Assembly (NCBI RefSeq): GCF_037975245.1
Contig: NC_092580.1
Location: 14,791,001 to 14,855,000, forward strand
From: Apostichopus japonicus
Taxonomy: Eukaryota > Echinodermata > Holothuroidea > Aspidochirotida > Stichopodidae
DNA length: 64,000 bases
Direction of reading: 5' to 3'
Positions within the stretch are counted from its first letter, which is position 1, and the number at the start of each line of letters is the position of its first letter. Positions 29,883 to 39,800 of this stretch are shown here, in pieces. The position numbers were made by a program, and so were the translations under genes. Under the pieces are notes generated by a model. That model worked only from the letters and a program-made list of their open reading frames with translations. It did no database searches and was not told the DNA's origin.

Positions 29883-32800
29883 ATTGCCTACGGATCAGAT
29901 CAGATCCCACTTGCATCCCAAAATGTGCATGAACAAGGATCTGAAGTAGCTGGATGACAACATGTTCTTGGGAGTTATTATGAATCCAAAATTATGCAAA
30001 TTACAGTACTCCTCTGTTTAATAGCAATTGGTGGCTGTATATGTTTCAGCTTTTTACTGCCAAATCTGACATGACTTGACCTTTTGTTCCTTATGGGAAA
30101 GAAATGTCCAGAACAGCTGCTCAGAGTGCTCATCTGTGCAGACAGCCTGTAGGAGGATGGAGATGACAGGATGTGTGATGACATGGAATGAGTACCTTAA
30201 GGTACTTAAAGGTAGTCTGTATAGGCCCAAAATTATAGCATGCTATAATTGCTAAAAGTTTTCAAACAGTACTTTCCTGGAGGTGTTTACCCTCTAAATT
30301 GTTGTCATACATTCTAAATGAACACACAAGATGACTGAATGTCCCAGTGAGGTAAATTTCCTCCAAGGTGTTAATGAAAACAGTATAAGAATTTTGATCA
30401 AAGGGGACCATATTTTGAAAATCTAGCATATTTGGGGTCAATGCAGCATACCTTTAAGCTGTTCAACAGAGGAACACCCATCAGGAAAAGACAAGTTTAT
30501 GAAATACAGTCACTTGATATCTTGCCCATAAATAAACTGAATGACACACATTTTAAGACCTACCAACTTTCCCAGTTGGCAGTTTTGCTAGAAGTCTCCG
30601 ATTTTTAAGGTGACCTCAATGTCTCCCAATGTTATGAGCTTATCTCCCAGCAAATTTTTTAATTGCTAATTTGTTCCATAAACTAGCAATCAGAAATGGG
30701 CCCCACATTTTATGCATTAGGAACATGGAGAAAATCCACTTAGTTTTTCGATAAGATTTGTAAAATACTTCATGCCCGGTGTTCTGCAGCGTTTTCATAT
30801 TATTACAGAGGTTATGTTTGTGACTTTTTATGTCACTCTTGTTTTAGTTGGATCGCCAAAATTCTTTCTATTTTTCCCCTAATTTCCTGATTAAATTACA
30901 AACTTTGTTTTCGACCACCTCGTTAAATTATCTGCGTACCCATAGTCAAAGATGGCAGACAGCATGTATTCCTATAAAAACAACTGCAAGACTGGCTGGC
31001 TGTTTAGCTGCAGGGTCAGAAGTTATAAATAAATAAATGCTAATTAGTTCAATCATCATAAATTTACTTTCCATGTTTTCTTTAATAAACCTAAACAATT
31101 TTTATTGGTTTAATATATGGGGGGGGGGGAGTTTTGTATCTGTAAACATGGAGTTAAATAACCCCTCTTAAGAAGATACTACAGTAAATCACAACCCTAA
31201 ACTGACAGTAATTATAAAACAGATATTGAAACAGAGGGTGAGCGTGTCCATATTTACAGGGCTCCTCAGGGCTCAAATTTTCCCATTCATTATCTGTGAG
31301 TTATATGATAGATGGTAAATTTCTCAAACGTAGTAATGGTGGTCATTTGCACCTGGACTAGAGCAAAGGTTATAGAAGTATAATCCAGGGAATAATTTAT
31401 TGTTCAAAGTTTTTGTAACACTTTAAGTCTCTCACTTCAAAACAGAATTTCCAATTAATAAATATGACATCATCATTCATCATGACAATCTTCAGAAGTT
31501 AGTCATTAATGATCCCAACAGATTGAAAGGGATTCTATACTCTTAATACTTCCAAATTACTATTTATACTAAATTGCCAAATATTTCTTTCAAATTTTCG
31601 AAAATTGACTCGATTTCTTCACCGTCTGAAGTAAGACTAAAGTACACAACTTATCAAGATCATGACAATGGAAGAAATCTCTTCATCATAATTGAAATAA
31701 TAATAAGTATTTTTAGTGGGAAGAGGCATTTTATTTTGGCCAAAAGTCACATTGAAAAGCTATACACAAGGATGGTTTGAAATGTTAATTACACCGTTGT
31801 CAATCAAGATCTCAGAACTTGACAGCTTGGTTCTATTTAAATGATAAAAATTGATAACTTTTAGTTTAAGAAGATTAAACATCCTATACATCATTCTGCA
31901 TGATTGGATGATCTGATGCGACTACTGCATAGCACATGTATAACAACCTCTATCCCTTAATTAGACATCAAAGTTCAAATATCAAACCAAAGTAAACATT
32001 ACTATACAGATAAGAATGTGTGATGCAATCTATGAAGTGGGCATTCCTTGAACTACCTGCTTATCTAGCTTGACTATATATGCCCTATTTAGATATCAAA
32101 CATGGGGAAAATGTGTGTGTGAAACTCTCTTCACATCAGGACGATTAGAACTTTCTTTCTTAGTCTTTCAAAAAAAATGATGTGGACTAGAGACATGGAG
32201 TTTACATTAAGAAACTGCGGAACATGCTGTCTCATTAATTCCTATATATACATAGCTCACAAATTTGTATCTATGGTAACAGGTCAAAGGTCATATCCAC
32301 AGGAATGTCCAAACTATTGACATTACAAAATGAAAACTCTCAGTTGATATTTATCAAAACAAGATGTAGGTACCCCCCACCCCATGACTCTATAATACCA
32401 TCAAATGTTATCAATTGTGACTTTCACATGCATGCAATAAGTAGATGATCGTGCATATTTTATGTTGCAAAGAGATCTAGTTCAGAGGTTCAGTCAATAT
32501 CATAATTCACTGCCCACATGGGTAATGTTCTTGTCATCCTGCACTTGCATGGGGAGTAGTGAGTGGCAGAAATTCCAGATGAAACTATCCATCTTCTACC
32601 ATTGCTGTGCTGTTTGCCATTCTTTGATAATCATTTCAAGGAATCTTTCACATTTTGCTATATAAACGATCTTCTTCCTTCCCTTAGCTGCACTGGTTCA
32701 TTACAATGTTCACTTACTTCCCATTGTTCACAAACTCATAATTTAAAAAGGTACTCTGTCACTGTTGAACTGTACAGTGATATTTTACACTTAAAATGTC

Positions 32801-33669
32801 TAGTACTGTAATACCAAATTGCAGATCATCCATGCATATTGAAATGACCCTCTTTTGGACCCCAATACCATTAAACTTTTAAATGTTGACTTCTGTAAAA
32901 TGCTAACATATCTGAGAGAGAGAGAGTGAGTGAGGCAGAGAGGGAGTTGTGTTTATTGAGTGACATGGCTATGCAGGATCTGATTCCAAACATGCCTACT
33001 CCCTCAGGATTACGACATAGTAACCTTCTTTATGAACTAAAGACAGCGCTATCAGCCTCCCACACTTAAGAGGATCAATGAGGCATAGAGAATGTTTAAG
33101 TGCTCAACAGATGATGTAGGTCTACATTATGTATGTACAATATCTTCACCCATACTTACAGTAGGAATGATCTCTGTGTGGTTGCCATGGTAATAAAACC
33201 ACAGACTCATTGCCATTATGGAGAAAGTTGAGAAATGATGCCAAGAAATGAGGACAATCACTTTACTACATGACTCATATATATTTGATTGCTTGTGAGG
33301 AAGATTCAAGAAATTCAATATTAAATCCAGAAATTACCATTTTTGACCCATCAGATTTTAATTTTCCAGCTGTTTCACTTAAACAGCTGAGCATGATACT
33401 TTGTTAAAGCTGAGCATGATTTGTTAAAGCTAATATTGAGAGGACAACTCATTTTTTTCTGCAGTGATTGTTAATGATATTTCAATTGTACACATACAAT
33501 TCATATAGTTTCATACAAGACTTGTAGTGAGTCCCGATACTCTTACTCTGGCATAGTTACCTGCAGACCTTGTACTCAGCTTTGTGTACTTATACTTGAT
33601 GCACTTTCCATAGTAGTACAGGAAGTTAAGCAACACCCCCAAAACTTATTGGTTTGGGTATTTACAAAC
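29883..33669. other. Left flank of the retrotransposon, no gene supported
   Basis: AT-rich. It holds a poly-G run at about 31121, a short GA-repeat at about 32915, and a 20-24-bp tandem duplication (GCTGAGCATGAT...TTGTTAAA) at about 33388-33431. The retrotransposon is inserted at 33673/33674. Confidence 0.55.
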
Positions 33670-33673
33670 AAAG
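33670..33673. repeat. Left target-site duplication AAAG
   Basis: AAAG lies immediately before the TG of the 5' LTR and is repeated immediately after the CA of the 3' LTR. A duplication of 4-6 bp is usual for LTR-element integrases. The preceding bases differ (C on the left, LTR-terminal A on the right), so the duplication is 4 bp. Confidence 0.85.
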
Positions 33674-33804
33674 TGTAACGACACGTCAAAGCTCATTGTT
33701 TGTCGTTAGCGTTAACAAGTATTTTCTCCAATCAAATGTTTTAACTTGGGTTGATTCTTTGCATTATTAGACGCTTTACGGGAATTGTTTGTTAGATAAA
33801 ATCT

Positions 33805-33811
33805 TATAAGG
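33805..33811 (+). promoter_or_regulatory. Candidate upstream TATA box in 5' LTR (TATAAGG)
   Basis: TATAAGG lies about 130 bp into the LTR, with an equivalent copy at 42663-42669 in the 3' LTR. If used, transcription would start near 33836 and the whole minisatellite would fall in R, giving an unusually long R of about 1.5 kb. The competing TATA at 35296 gives a more ordinary arrangement, so this call is tentative. Confidence 0.35.
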
Positions 33812-34261
33812 GGTGCCACTTGCTTGATTTATGAACAACTGTTAAGGGGAACACTCTGTCTCTTGTTGACCGATTTTGGAGGTCACTGAGTAGGACGTCT
33901 AGTTTACGCTCCGGGGGGCCAAAAATGTTAGGTCTGGGTAAATCTTGACCAGCACGCATGTCGTATTTAATCGTGTTTTATTGGTTGATGGTTGTAGACT
34001 GGGCGTGGTTTATGTTTCTAATAGGTTTAAGTGTAGGTTCACACGTTATAGGTATAGGAAGTAGTTTCTGTTTAAAAGCAACTGCGGGTTCGGACGAGGG
34101 GCGGTTCCCGGCTCGGAATAGGAGGGGTAGAACGATTGTGACCATGAATTAGGAGACGAACGAGTCATCTATTGGCAAAAACAGTGGTGGAACAGCCCAG
34201 GAAGTCGGATCGGACGACAAGTAAAATAACCCAGAAGACCAGGTTCAACACTTCGGTTCAT

Positions 34262-35120
34262 CTGCGCCGCAGTTCACCAATCCGTCAACTGCGCCGCCGA
34301 TCACCAATCCGCCAACTGCGCCGCCGATCACCAATCCGCGCCGCCGTTCACCAATCCGCCAACTGCGCCGCCGATCACCAATCCGCGCCGCAGTTCACCA
34401 ATCCGCCGACTGCGCCGCAGTTCACCAATCCGCCAACTGCGTCGCCGATCACCAATCCGCACCGCAGTTCACCAATCCGCCGACTGCGCCGCTGATCACC
34501 AATCCGCCAACTGCGCCGCCGATCACCAATCCGCCAACTGCGCCGCCGATCACCAATCCGCCGACTGCGCCGCTGATCACCAATCCGCCAACTGCGCCGC
34601 CGATCACCAATCCGCCAACTGCGCCGCCGATCACCAATCCGCCGACTGCGCCGCAGTTCACCAATCCGCCAACTGCGTCGCCGATCACCAATCCGCGCCG
34701 CAGTTCACCAATCCGCCAACTGCGCCGCCGATCACCAATCCGTGCCGCAGTTCACCAATCCGCCAACTGCGCCGCCGATCACCAATCCGCGCCGCAGTTC
34801 ACCAATCCGCCGACTGCGCCGCAGTTCACCAATCCGCCAACTGCGCCGCTGATCACCAATCCGCCAACTGCGCCGCCAATCACCAATCCGCCAACTGCGC
34901 CGCTGATCACCAATCCGCCAACTGCGCCGCCAATCACCAATCCGCCAACTGCGCCGCTGATCACCAATCCGCCAACTGCGCCGCCGATCACCAATCCGCC
35001 GACTGCGCCGCAGTTCACCAATCCGCCAACTGCGTCGCCGATCACCAATCCGCGCCGCAGTTCACCAATCCGCCGACTGCGCCGCAGTTCATCAATCCGC
35101 CAACTGCGCCGCCGTTCACC
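34262..35120. repeat. 27/20-bp GC-rich minisatellite inside 5' LTR
   Basis: About 859 bp of tandem units. The main unit is 27 bp and has the form CGCCG-(ATCACC or CAGTTCACC)-AATCCGCCAACTG. Shorter 20-bp units lack the 7 bp CCAACTG. Unit variants (GATCACC, CAGTTCACC, CTGATCACC, CAATCACC, CGTCGCC) occur in an ordered, nested pattern, so groups of units were amplified together. Because 27 is a multiple of three, several frames stay open: a Pro/Thr/Asn-rich nonapeptide on the plus strand and a Gly/Val/Ile-rich nonapeptide on the minus strand. The 20-bp units break those frames, which argues against a protein being the selected product. Confidence 0.95.
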
Positions 35121-35295
35121 ATAGCCCAATCTTCAGCGCCGAAGTCTATCGTTCTGCCCTCCGTGTCGAGACCCGCCATTAGTAATGTACTGTGTTGTAT
35201 TTAACTTCATCGACTTCTAAGCATGTGTTAAAACCTGGTTTCGTATTTAATAATTGCCTCTGTAATGCACGACCACTGTGCACCATCTTGACATG

Positions 35296-35302
35296 TATAT
35301 AG
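35296..35302 (+). promoter_or_regulatory. Candidate proximal TATA box in 5' LTR (TATATAG)
   Basis: TATATAG sits about 110 bp before the LTR end and 7 bp before AATAAA. A start about 30 bp downstream would give a short R and a U5 of roughly 80 bp, the usual layout when TATA and poly(A) signals overlap. Under this reading the minisatellite lies in U3, where it could act as an enhancer or silencer array. The copy in the 3' LTR is at 44154-44160. Confidence 0.45.
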
Positions 35303-35308
35303 ATCGTA

Positions 35309-35314
35309 AATAAA
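35309..35314 (+). terminator. Poly(A) signal AATAAA in 5' LTR
   Basis: Canonical AATAAA about 95 bp before the LTR end. It is the equivalent of the functional signal in the 3' LTR and would have to be bypassed in the 5' copy, for example by lying upstream of or too near the cap site. Confidence 0.6.
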
Positions 35315-35410
35315 CGGGTAAACTTTAATATCTCCTGTCGACAGCCTCATTCCTGTGTTCCCGCATTTCCACTCTTCCTTGCGCTCACCACCGAGGACGG
35401 CGCGTTACAT

Positions 35411-35430
35411 TGGTGGCAGCGGTGGGATTC
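35411..35430 (+). other. Primer binding site complementary to tRNA-Leu
   Basis: TGGTGGCAGCGGTGGGATTC starts one base after the 5' LTR. Its reverse complement ends in CCA and, from memory, equals the 3' end of metazoan tRNA-Leu of the AAG/TAA anticodon type. It would prime minus-strand strong-stop DNA. Only about 32 bp separate it from the gag start, so the 5' leader after the primer site is very short. Confidence 0.9.
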
Positions 35431-35462
35431 CAGTGCGTTCGTTTTGGTTAGAGTGAAGGAAG

Positions 35463-36803
35463 ATGTCGGACACCAACCCGTTTGCAGAGGATATGACGAA
35501 TGAGCAGCGTGCATGGTCGCTCCCCGATATTCACCGATCTGAGGTGGCTGAGTTCGACCTGTTACTGGAAGAGAGACCGGTGACTCATGCAGCAGAGGGA
35601 AGCCGTGACCGAAATAGATATGAACAGCACGACGAGATGACGAGTCGAAATTTACTGACTGAAGAGCCCACCACCGCACAAGTGAGAAGAGAGGTGCAAG
35701 ACATGATGCGGCAATCCGTCAGACAACCCTCCACTCGTCAACCAGATAGGTTCAGTATCCAAACTCCAGCTGACTTTACTGCCCAAGGGCGAGAGTGGAG
35801 AAGCCCCCGGACCATGTGGAGGGATGATGGTAGGCCGAGGGCCGATCCCATCCATCGACCGAATTGGGGAACTTCACTGACAGATCGACGACTTACAGAC
35901 GACGGTTTCACGAGAGAGGGTTTTCAGAGAGACGAATTCCCTATGAATGATGCATTTTCAGGTCACAGTAGAAGAGAAAGGGTACAGGCACCACCGTTTG
36001 ATGGTTCCATCCCTTGGGAAGACTACATCGTTCAGTTCGAACTAATTGCAGAGCTGAATGATTGGAACAAAAGAATGAAAGCGCTTCAGCTTGCCGCAAG
36101 TTTGAGGGGGCCAGCTCAATCCATTCTAGCTGACTTGGAAGAAGAAAAGCGGCGCGATTACCAGGCAGTGGTCAACTCCCTTGAACAGCGTTTCGGTAGA
36201 GCTAATCAGACTGAACTGTTCAGGGCACTACTAAGAAACAGGGCGAGGAAGCCAGGTGAAAGCATCCCGGAATTGGCTCATGATGTTCAGCGCCTTCTTG
36301 CAAGAGCTTACCCGAACGCTTCGACTGATATGAAAAACACCCTGGCGAAGGAATTTTTCGTTGACGCAATTGGGGACAGCGACAGTAGATGGCGGATCTA
36401 TCAAGCTCGACCCAGAAATCTAGAAGAAGCTGTTAGCATCGCCGTCGAACTTGAGGCATTCGCGCTCGCCGAACAAAAGAAGGGGAATCAGAGGAAACTT
36501 GCGCTGAGAACGGTGGTAGAGCACAAGGAGCCATTGCGAACCGAGACAGACGAACAAAGTACTATCCTAGCAGCTGCGCTGTCGAAGGGATTCTCTGATT
36601 TGACTGCACATTTAACCGCCCTCTTACAGAAGGACCAGACAAAGAGCAGAAATGTCGACAGATTTGATAGGTCAAAATCGATCAAGTGTTGGAACTGTGG
36701 AGAAATAGGCCACTTCAGTAGGAATTGCCCTATGCCTAAGAAATATGAGAGCCGACCGGATGGCGTAAAGAAGACGGAAAACGAGCAGAAGTCGGATTCG
36801 TAG
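35463..36803 (+). CDS. gag: Gag polyprotein with CCHC zinc knuckle (446 aa)
   Basis: Structural protein that forms the virus-like particle and packages the element's RNA in the cytoplasm. The ATG follows the primer site by 32 bp and has A at -3, which favours initiation. Residues 1-170 are hydrophilic, rich in Arg, Asp and Pro, and look disordered. Residues about 178-335 resemble the capsid-like retrotransposon Gag domain, with PPFDGSIPWEDYIVQFELIA at 177-196, a segment ending LRGPAQSILADLEEE, and LEQRFGR. One zinc knuckle, CX2CX4HX4C, has C409, C412, H417 and C422 and is the nucleic-acid binding part. The C-terminus is Lys/Glu-rich. The gag frame ends at 36803, overlapping the open pol frame (from 36749) by about 55 nt. 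The length is usual for Ty3/gypsy Gag. No breaks seen. Confidence 0.95.
   Translation: MSDTNPFAEDMTNEQRAWSLPDIHRSEVAEFDLLLEERPVTHAAEGSRDRNRYEQHDEMTSRNLLTEEPTTAQVRREVQDMMRQSVRQPSTRQPDRFSIQTPADFTAQGREWRSPRTMWRDDGRPRADPIHRPNWGTSLTDRRLTDDGFTREGFQRDEFPMNDAFSGHSRRERVQAPPFDGSIPWEDYIVQFELIAELNDWNKRMKALQLAASLRGPAQSILADLEEEKRRDYQAVVNSLEQRFGRANQTELFRALLRNRARKPGESIPELAHDVQRLLARAYPNASTDMKNTLAKEFFVDAIGDSDSRWRIYQARPRNLEEAVSIAVELEAFALAEQKKGNQRKLALRTVVEHKEPLRTETDEQSTILAAALSKGFSDLTAHLTALLQKDQTKSRNVDRFDRSKSIKCWNCGEIGHFSRNCPMPKKYESRPDGVKKTENEQKSDS
36749..36803 (+). promoter_or_regulatory. gag-pol overlap: probable -1 frameshift region
   Basis: The pol frame is -1 relative to gag. It opens just after a TGA at 36746-36748, and gag ends at a TAG at 36801-36803, so any -1 shift must occur in this interval. 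The pol frame has no ATG until well inside the protease (residue 25, counting from 36884), which makes independent initiation unlikely. I see no canonical X-XXY-YYZ heptamer in the gag frame. The nearest is G-GAA-AAC at 36776-36782, which breaks the first-triplet rule. The site is therefore inferred from frame geometry and not from a recognised slip signal. Confidence 0.65.
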
Positions 36804-39800
36804 GGCGGAGTCCGACTTTTCCGCAAGGTGAGCCCGCAATACCACTTTTTAGGAACAGAGTCCGGTCCGTTGGTACCCGTGGTTTGTACGTGAAGGGACA
36901 GCTGGAAGGGGTCGATGTGGATTTCTTAGTCGACACCGGGGCTGAGTTCACTGTTATGCAAACGAAGTTCTTTGAGCGACTGTGCGCGAAGAGGGATAAG
37001 GTCCTTGACGACGTTGCAGAGAATTTGGCGGTAGCGGACGGTAGACCACTGCACAGTATGGGGCGTGGTAGATTTCTGGTAAAAGTGGGGAAACTAGAAG
37101 CGATGCATGATATTTGGGTGGCAGATATAGATGCTGATGCACTTCTTGGGTACGACTTCTTACAGAGATTCGATTGCACGATAGCCGCTGGAAAGGGGGA
37201 GATGACCATTGGTAGACTGCAACAGAGTACCGTTGAGGAAAAGCTTGATAGGTGCAGAGTTGTGCTAGCCAGGACGGTGGTTGTTCCTGCCTCGAGCGAA
37301 GGGATGGCGATGGCCCGAGTCCCAGACTGGAAAATGCAAGGAGAATCTGCTGTTGTGGAGTGTAGCAAGAAGTTTCTCGAAAAGCACCCCGTGATGATCG
37401 CTAGGGCCATTGTGGACCCCAATAGGGAGACCATACCTTTACGACTAATGAATCTGACGAGCAGACCCCTAACAATTTACGAAGGCACTACTGTGGGTGA
37501 ATGTCTTTCTGCAGAAGAAATAGGCATTGAAGAAACAACAGTTGCCCATCGTACGACCAGGGAGAGAAGCGTTGGAGAATGCAAGGAGAAAAGTGCGACT
37601 CTGGACGAACATTTGCAGAAGCTAGCAGAGAAGAGCTCTGCCTACCTTGGTGACGCGGAGACGATTATGGTGAAGAAACTTCTGGCCGATAATGCAGACG
37701 TCTTTGCTCGATGTAAAGGGGACCTTGGGCGCACTGACTTGGTCCAACATACAATCGACACCGGAACTTCTAGGCCAATTCGACAGGCCCCGCGTCGCCT
37801 CCCGATACACCGCAAGGAAGAGGCCGAGAAAGAGGTAGAAAGAATGCTTTGTCAAGACATCATTGAACCTTCATCAAGCCCATGGGCATCGCCAGTTGTA
37901 CTGGTCCGGAAGAAGGACGGGTCAACTAGGTTCTGCGTGGATTACCGAAAGCTTAATGACATAACCGAGAAAGATTCTTACCCTTTGCCCCGCATAGATG
38001 ACACTCTAGACGCACTTGCTGGGTCGCAATGGTTTTCAACCCTCGATCTGGCAAGTGGCTACTGGCAGGTTGAGGTGGAACATAAGGATCGCCCGAAGAC
38101 AGCTTTCGTGACTCATGGTGGCCTGTTTCAGTTCAAGGTATTGCCATTTGGCTTGTGTAACGCCCCTGCTACCTTTGAACGGCTTATGGAAAGGGTCCTG
38201 AAAGGTCTGCAATGGCAAACCTGTCTTCTCTATCTCGATGATGTCATTGTCTATGGGAATTCGTTCGACAAAACAATGGAAAGGCTCACCGAAGTATTTG
38301 GGAGACTGAGAGAGGCAAGACTAAAGCTTAATCCCGAGAAGTGTAATCTATTCCAGCGTGAAGTTAACTACCTCGGTCACATTGTGTCTGGCCACGGTAT
38401 TGCCCCAGACCCCGAGAAAATTAAATCTGTGGTAGAGTGGCCTACTCCCTGCTCCGTCACCGAAGTTCGAAGTTTTGTCGGCTTATGCTCCTATTATCGT
38501 CGTTTTGTGAAAGGATTTTCACAGTTTTGTACTCCCCTGTTTCGCCTAACAGAAAAAGGCAATAGGTTTAATTGGAATGAAGATTGTGAAAATGCGTTTA
38601 GAACGCTAAAGCAGATACTAACGACTGCACCGGTCTTAGCCTACCCAGAACCTGATGGATTGTTCATCTTGGACACCGACGCTAGCGATTTTGGTTTAGG
38701 GGCAGTGCTTTCCCAGCGAAAACAAGGGTCGACCCAGGAAAACGTTGTCGCCTACTTTAGTAAGGCTCTATCGAAGACAGAACGAAAATACTGCGTTACG
38801 CGCAAAGAGTTACTGGCAGTGGTTTCATCCGTGAAACATTTTCACCACTACCTGTATGGAACCAAATTCGTTGTCCGTACTGACCATGCCGCTTTGAGGT
38901 GGTTGACCAACTTTCGAAACCCCGAGGGGCAACTGGCTAGATGGCTAGAAACCCTTTCCACCTATAATTTCCAAATACAGCACCGACCCGGACGACTGCA
39001 CGGCAACGCAGACGCACTATCTAGACGGAGGTGTGCCCCATGCAGGGAGTGCGAAAGGGCGGAAACAAAAGATTCGGGACGGGGATGGGATGATTTAAGG
39101 AACACCACTGGTCATGTGTTCACCATTGTTGATGGTAAGAACAGGTCTGGTAAAGATAAGCACGACGTAAATACCGGGAATAATTTCTCAGATACGCTAG
39201 GAGCCTGGTTTCACAAATGGACGCACCAGGAATTACGTGAATGGCAGATCAATGACGAGGATATAGGACCTGTTCTAATGTGGAAGGAAGTACAACATTC
39301 TAGACCTGATTGGGCCCAAATAACAACGGGAAGCACCGCTCTAAAGAACTACTGGAGTCAGTGGGAACGACTTGTTCTGAAGCGAGGGGTACTTTACCGA
39401 AAATTTGAATCTGACACTGGAAAATCTGCTCTACTGCAACTACTGGTACCGGAAAGGATACGTGAGGACATTTTAAGAGGCGCACATAACCATAGGCTAT
39501 CTGGACACCTAATGGCGAAGAAGACATTGAGTCGTATTCGCGGAAAGTTCTACTGGAGCGGATATCGAAACCACGTTCGAAATTGGTGTAGAAGCTGTGA
39601 CCAGTGTGCGGCTAGAAAAGGACCCAAGAAAAAGTTGAATGCAAGGATGAAGCAATACGGCGCAGGCCATCCATTGCAAAGATGCGCCATGGATATCATG
39701 GGCCCACTACCAATTTCAACTAGAGGTAATCGCTACATACTGGTTGTCGCTGATTATTTTACAAAGTGGACGGAAGCGTATGCGATAGCTGACATGGAGG

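Larger units (their letters stand above)
33674..35409 (+). repeat. 5' LTR (1736 bp)
   Basis: Begins TGTAACG and ends GTTACA, a 6-bp terminal inverted repeat with the standard TG...CA ends. It is colinear with the 3' LTR at a constant offset of 8858 bp with no indel that I can see. Reading the two side by side I find two differences, at 34461 (A here, G in the 3' LTR) and 34743 (T here, C in the 3' LTR). It holds a candidate TATA box near each end, an 859-bp minisatellite and an AATAAA signal. Long open frames inside it (33958-34152, 34172-34495, and antisense 34449-34691 and 34779-35129) are products of the periodic repeat or weak ORFs, and I do not call them genes. Confidence 0.97.

Noticed and set aside
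33958-34152. 64-codon hydrophobic ORF in each LTR
   Set aside because: Short, with no known motif. It is duplicated only because it lies in the LTR.
34172-34495. 107-codon plus-strand ORF in the LTR (also 43030-43353)
   Set aside because: It runs into the minisatellite and ends within it. The same sequence is repeated in both LTRs, and the product is low complexity.
34262-35120. CRISPR-like appearance of the repeat array
   Set aside because: The units are contiguous with no unique spacers and lie inside a eukaryotic LTR, so this is a minisatellite.
36736-37434. 232-codon antisense frame over the gag/pol junction
   Set aside because: Lies opposite the protease region of pol, whose sense frame has clear catalytic motifs. 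A typical codon-composition shadow.
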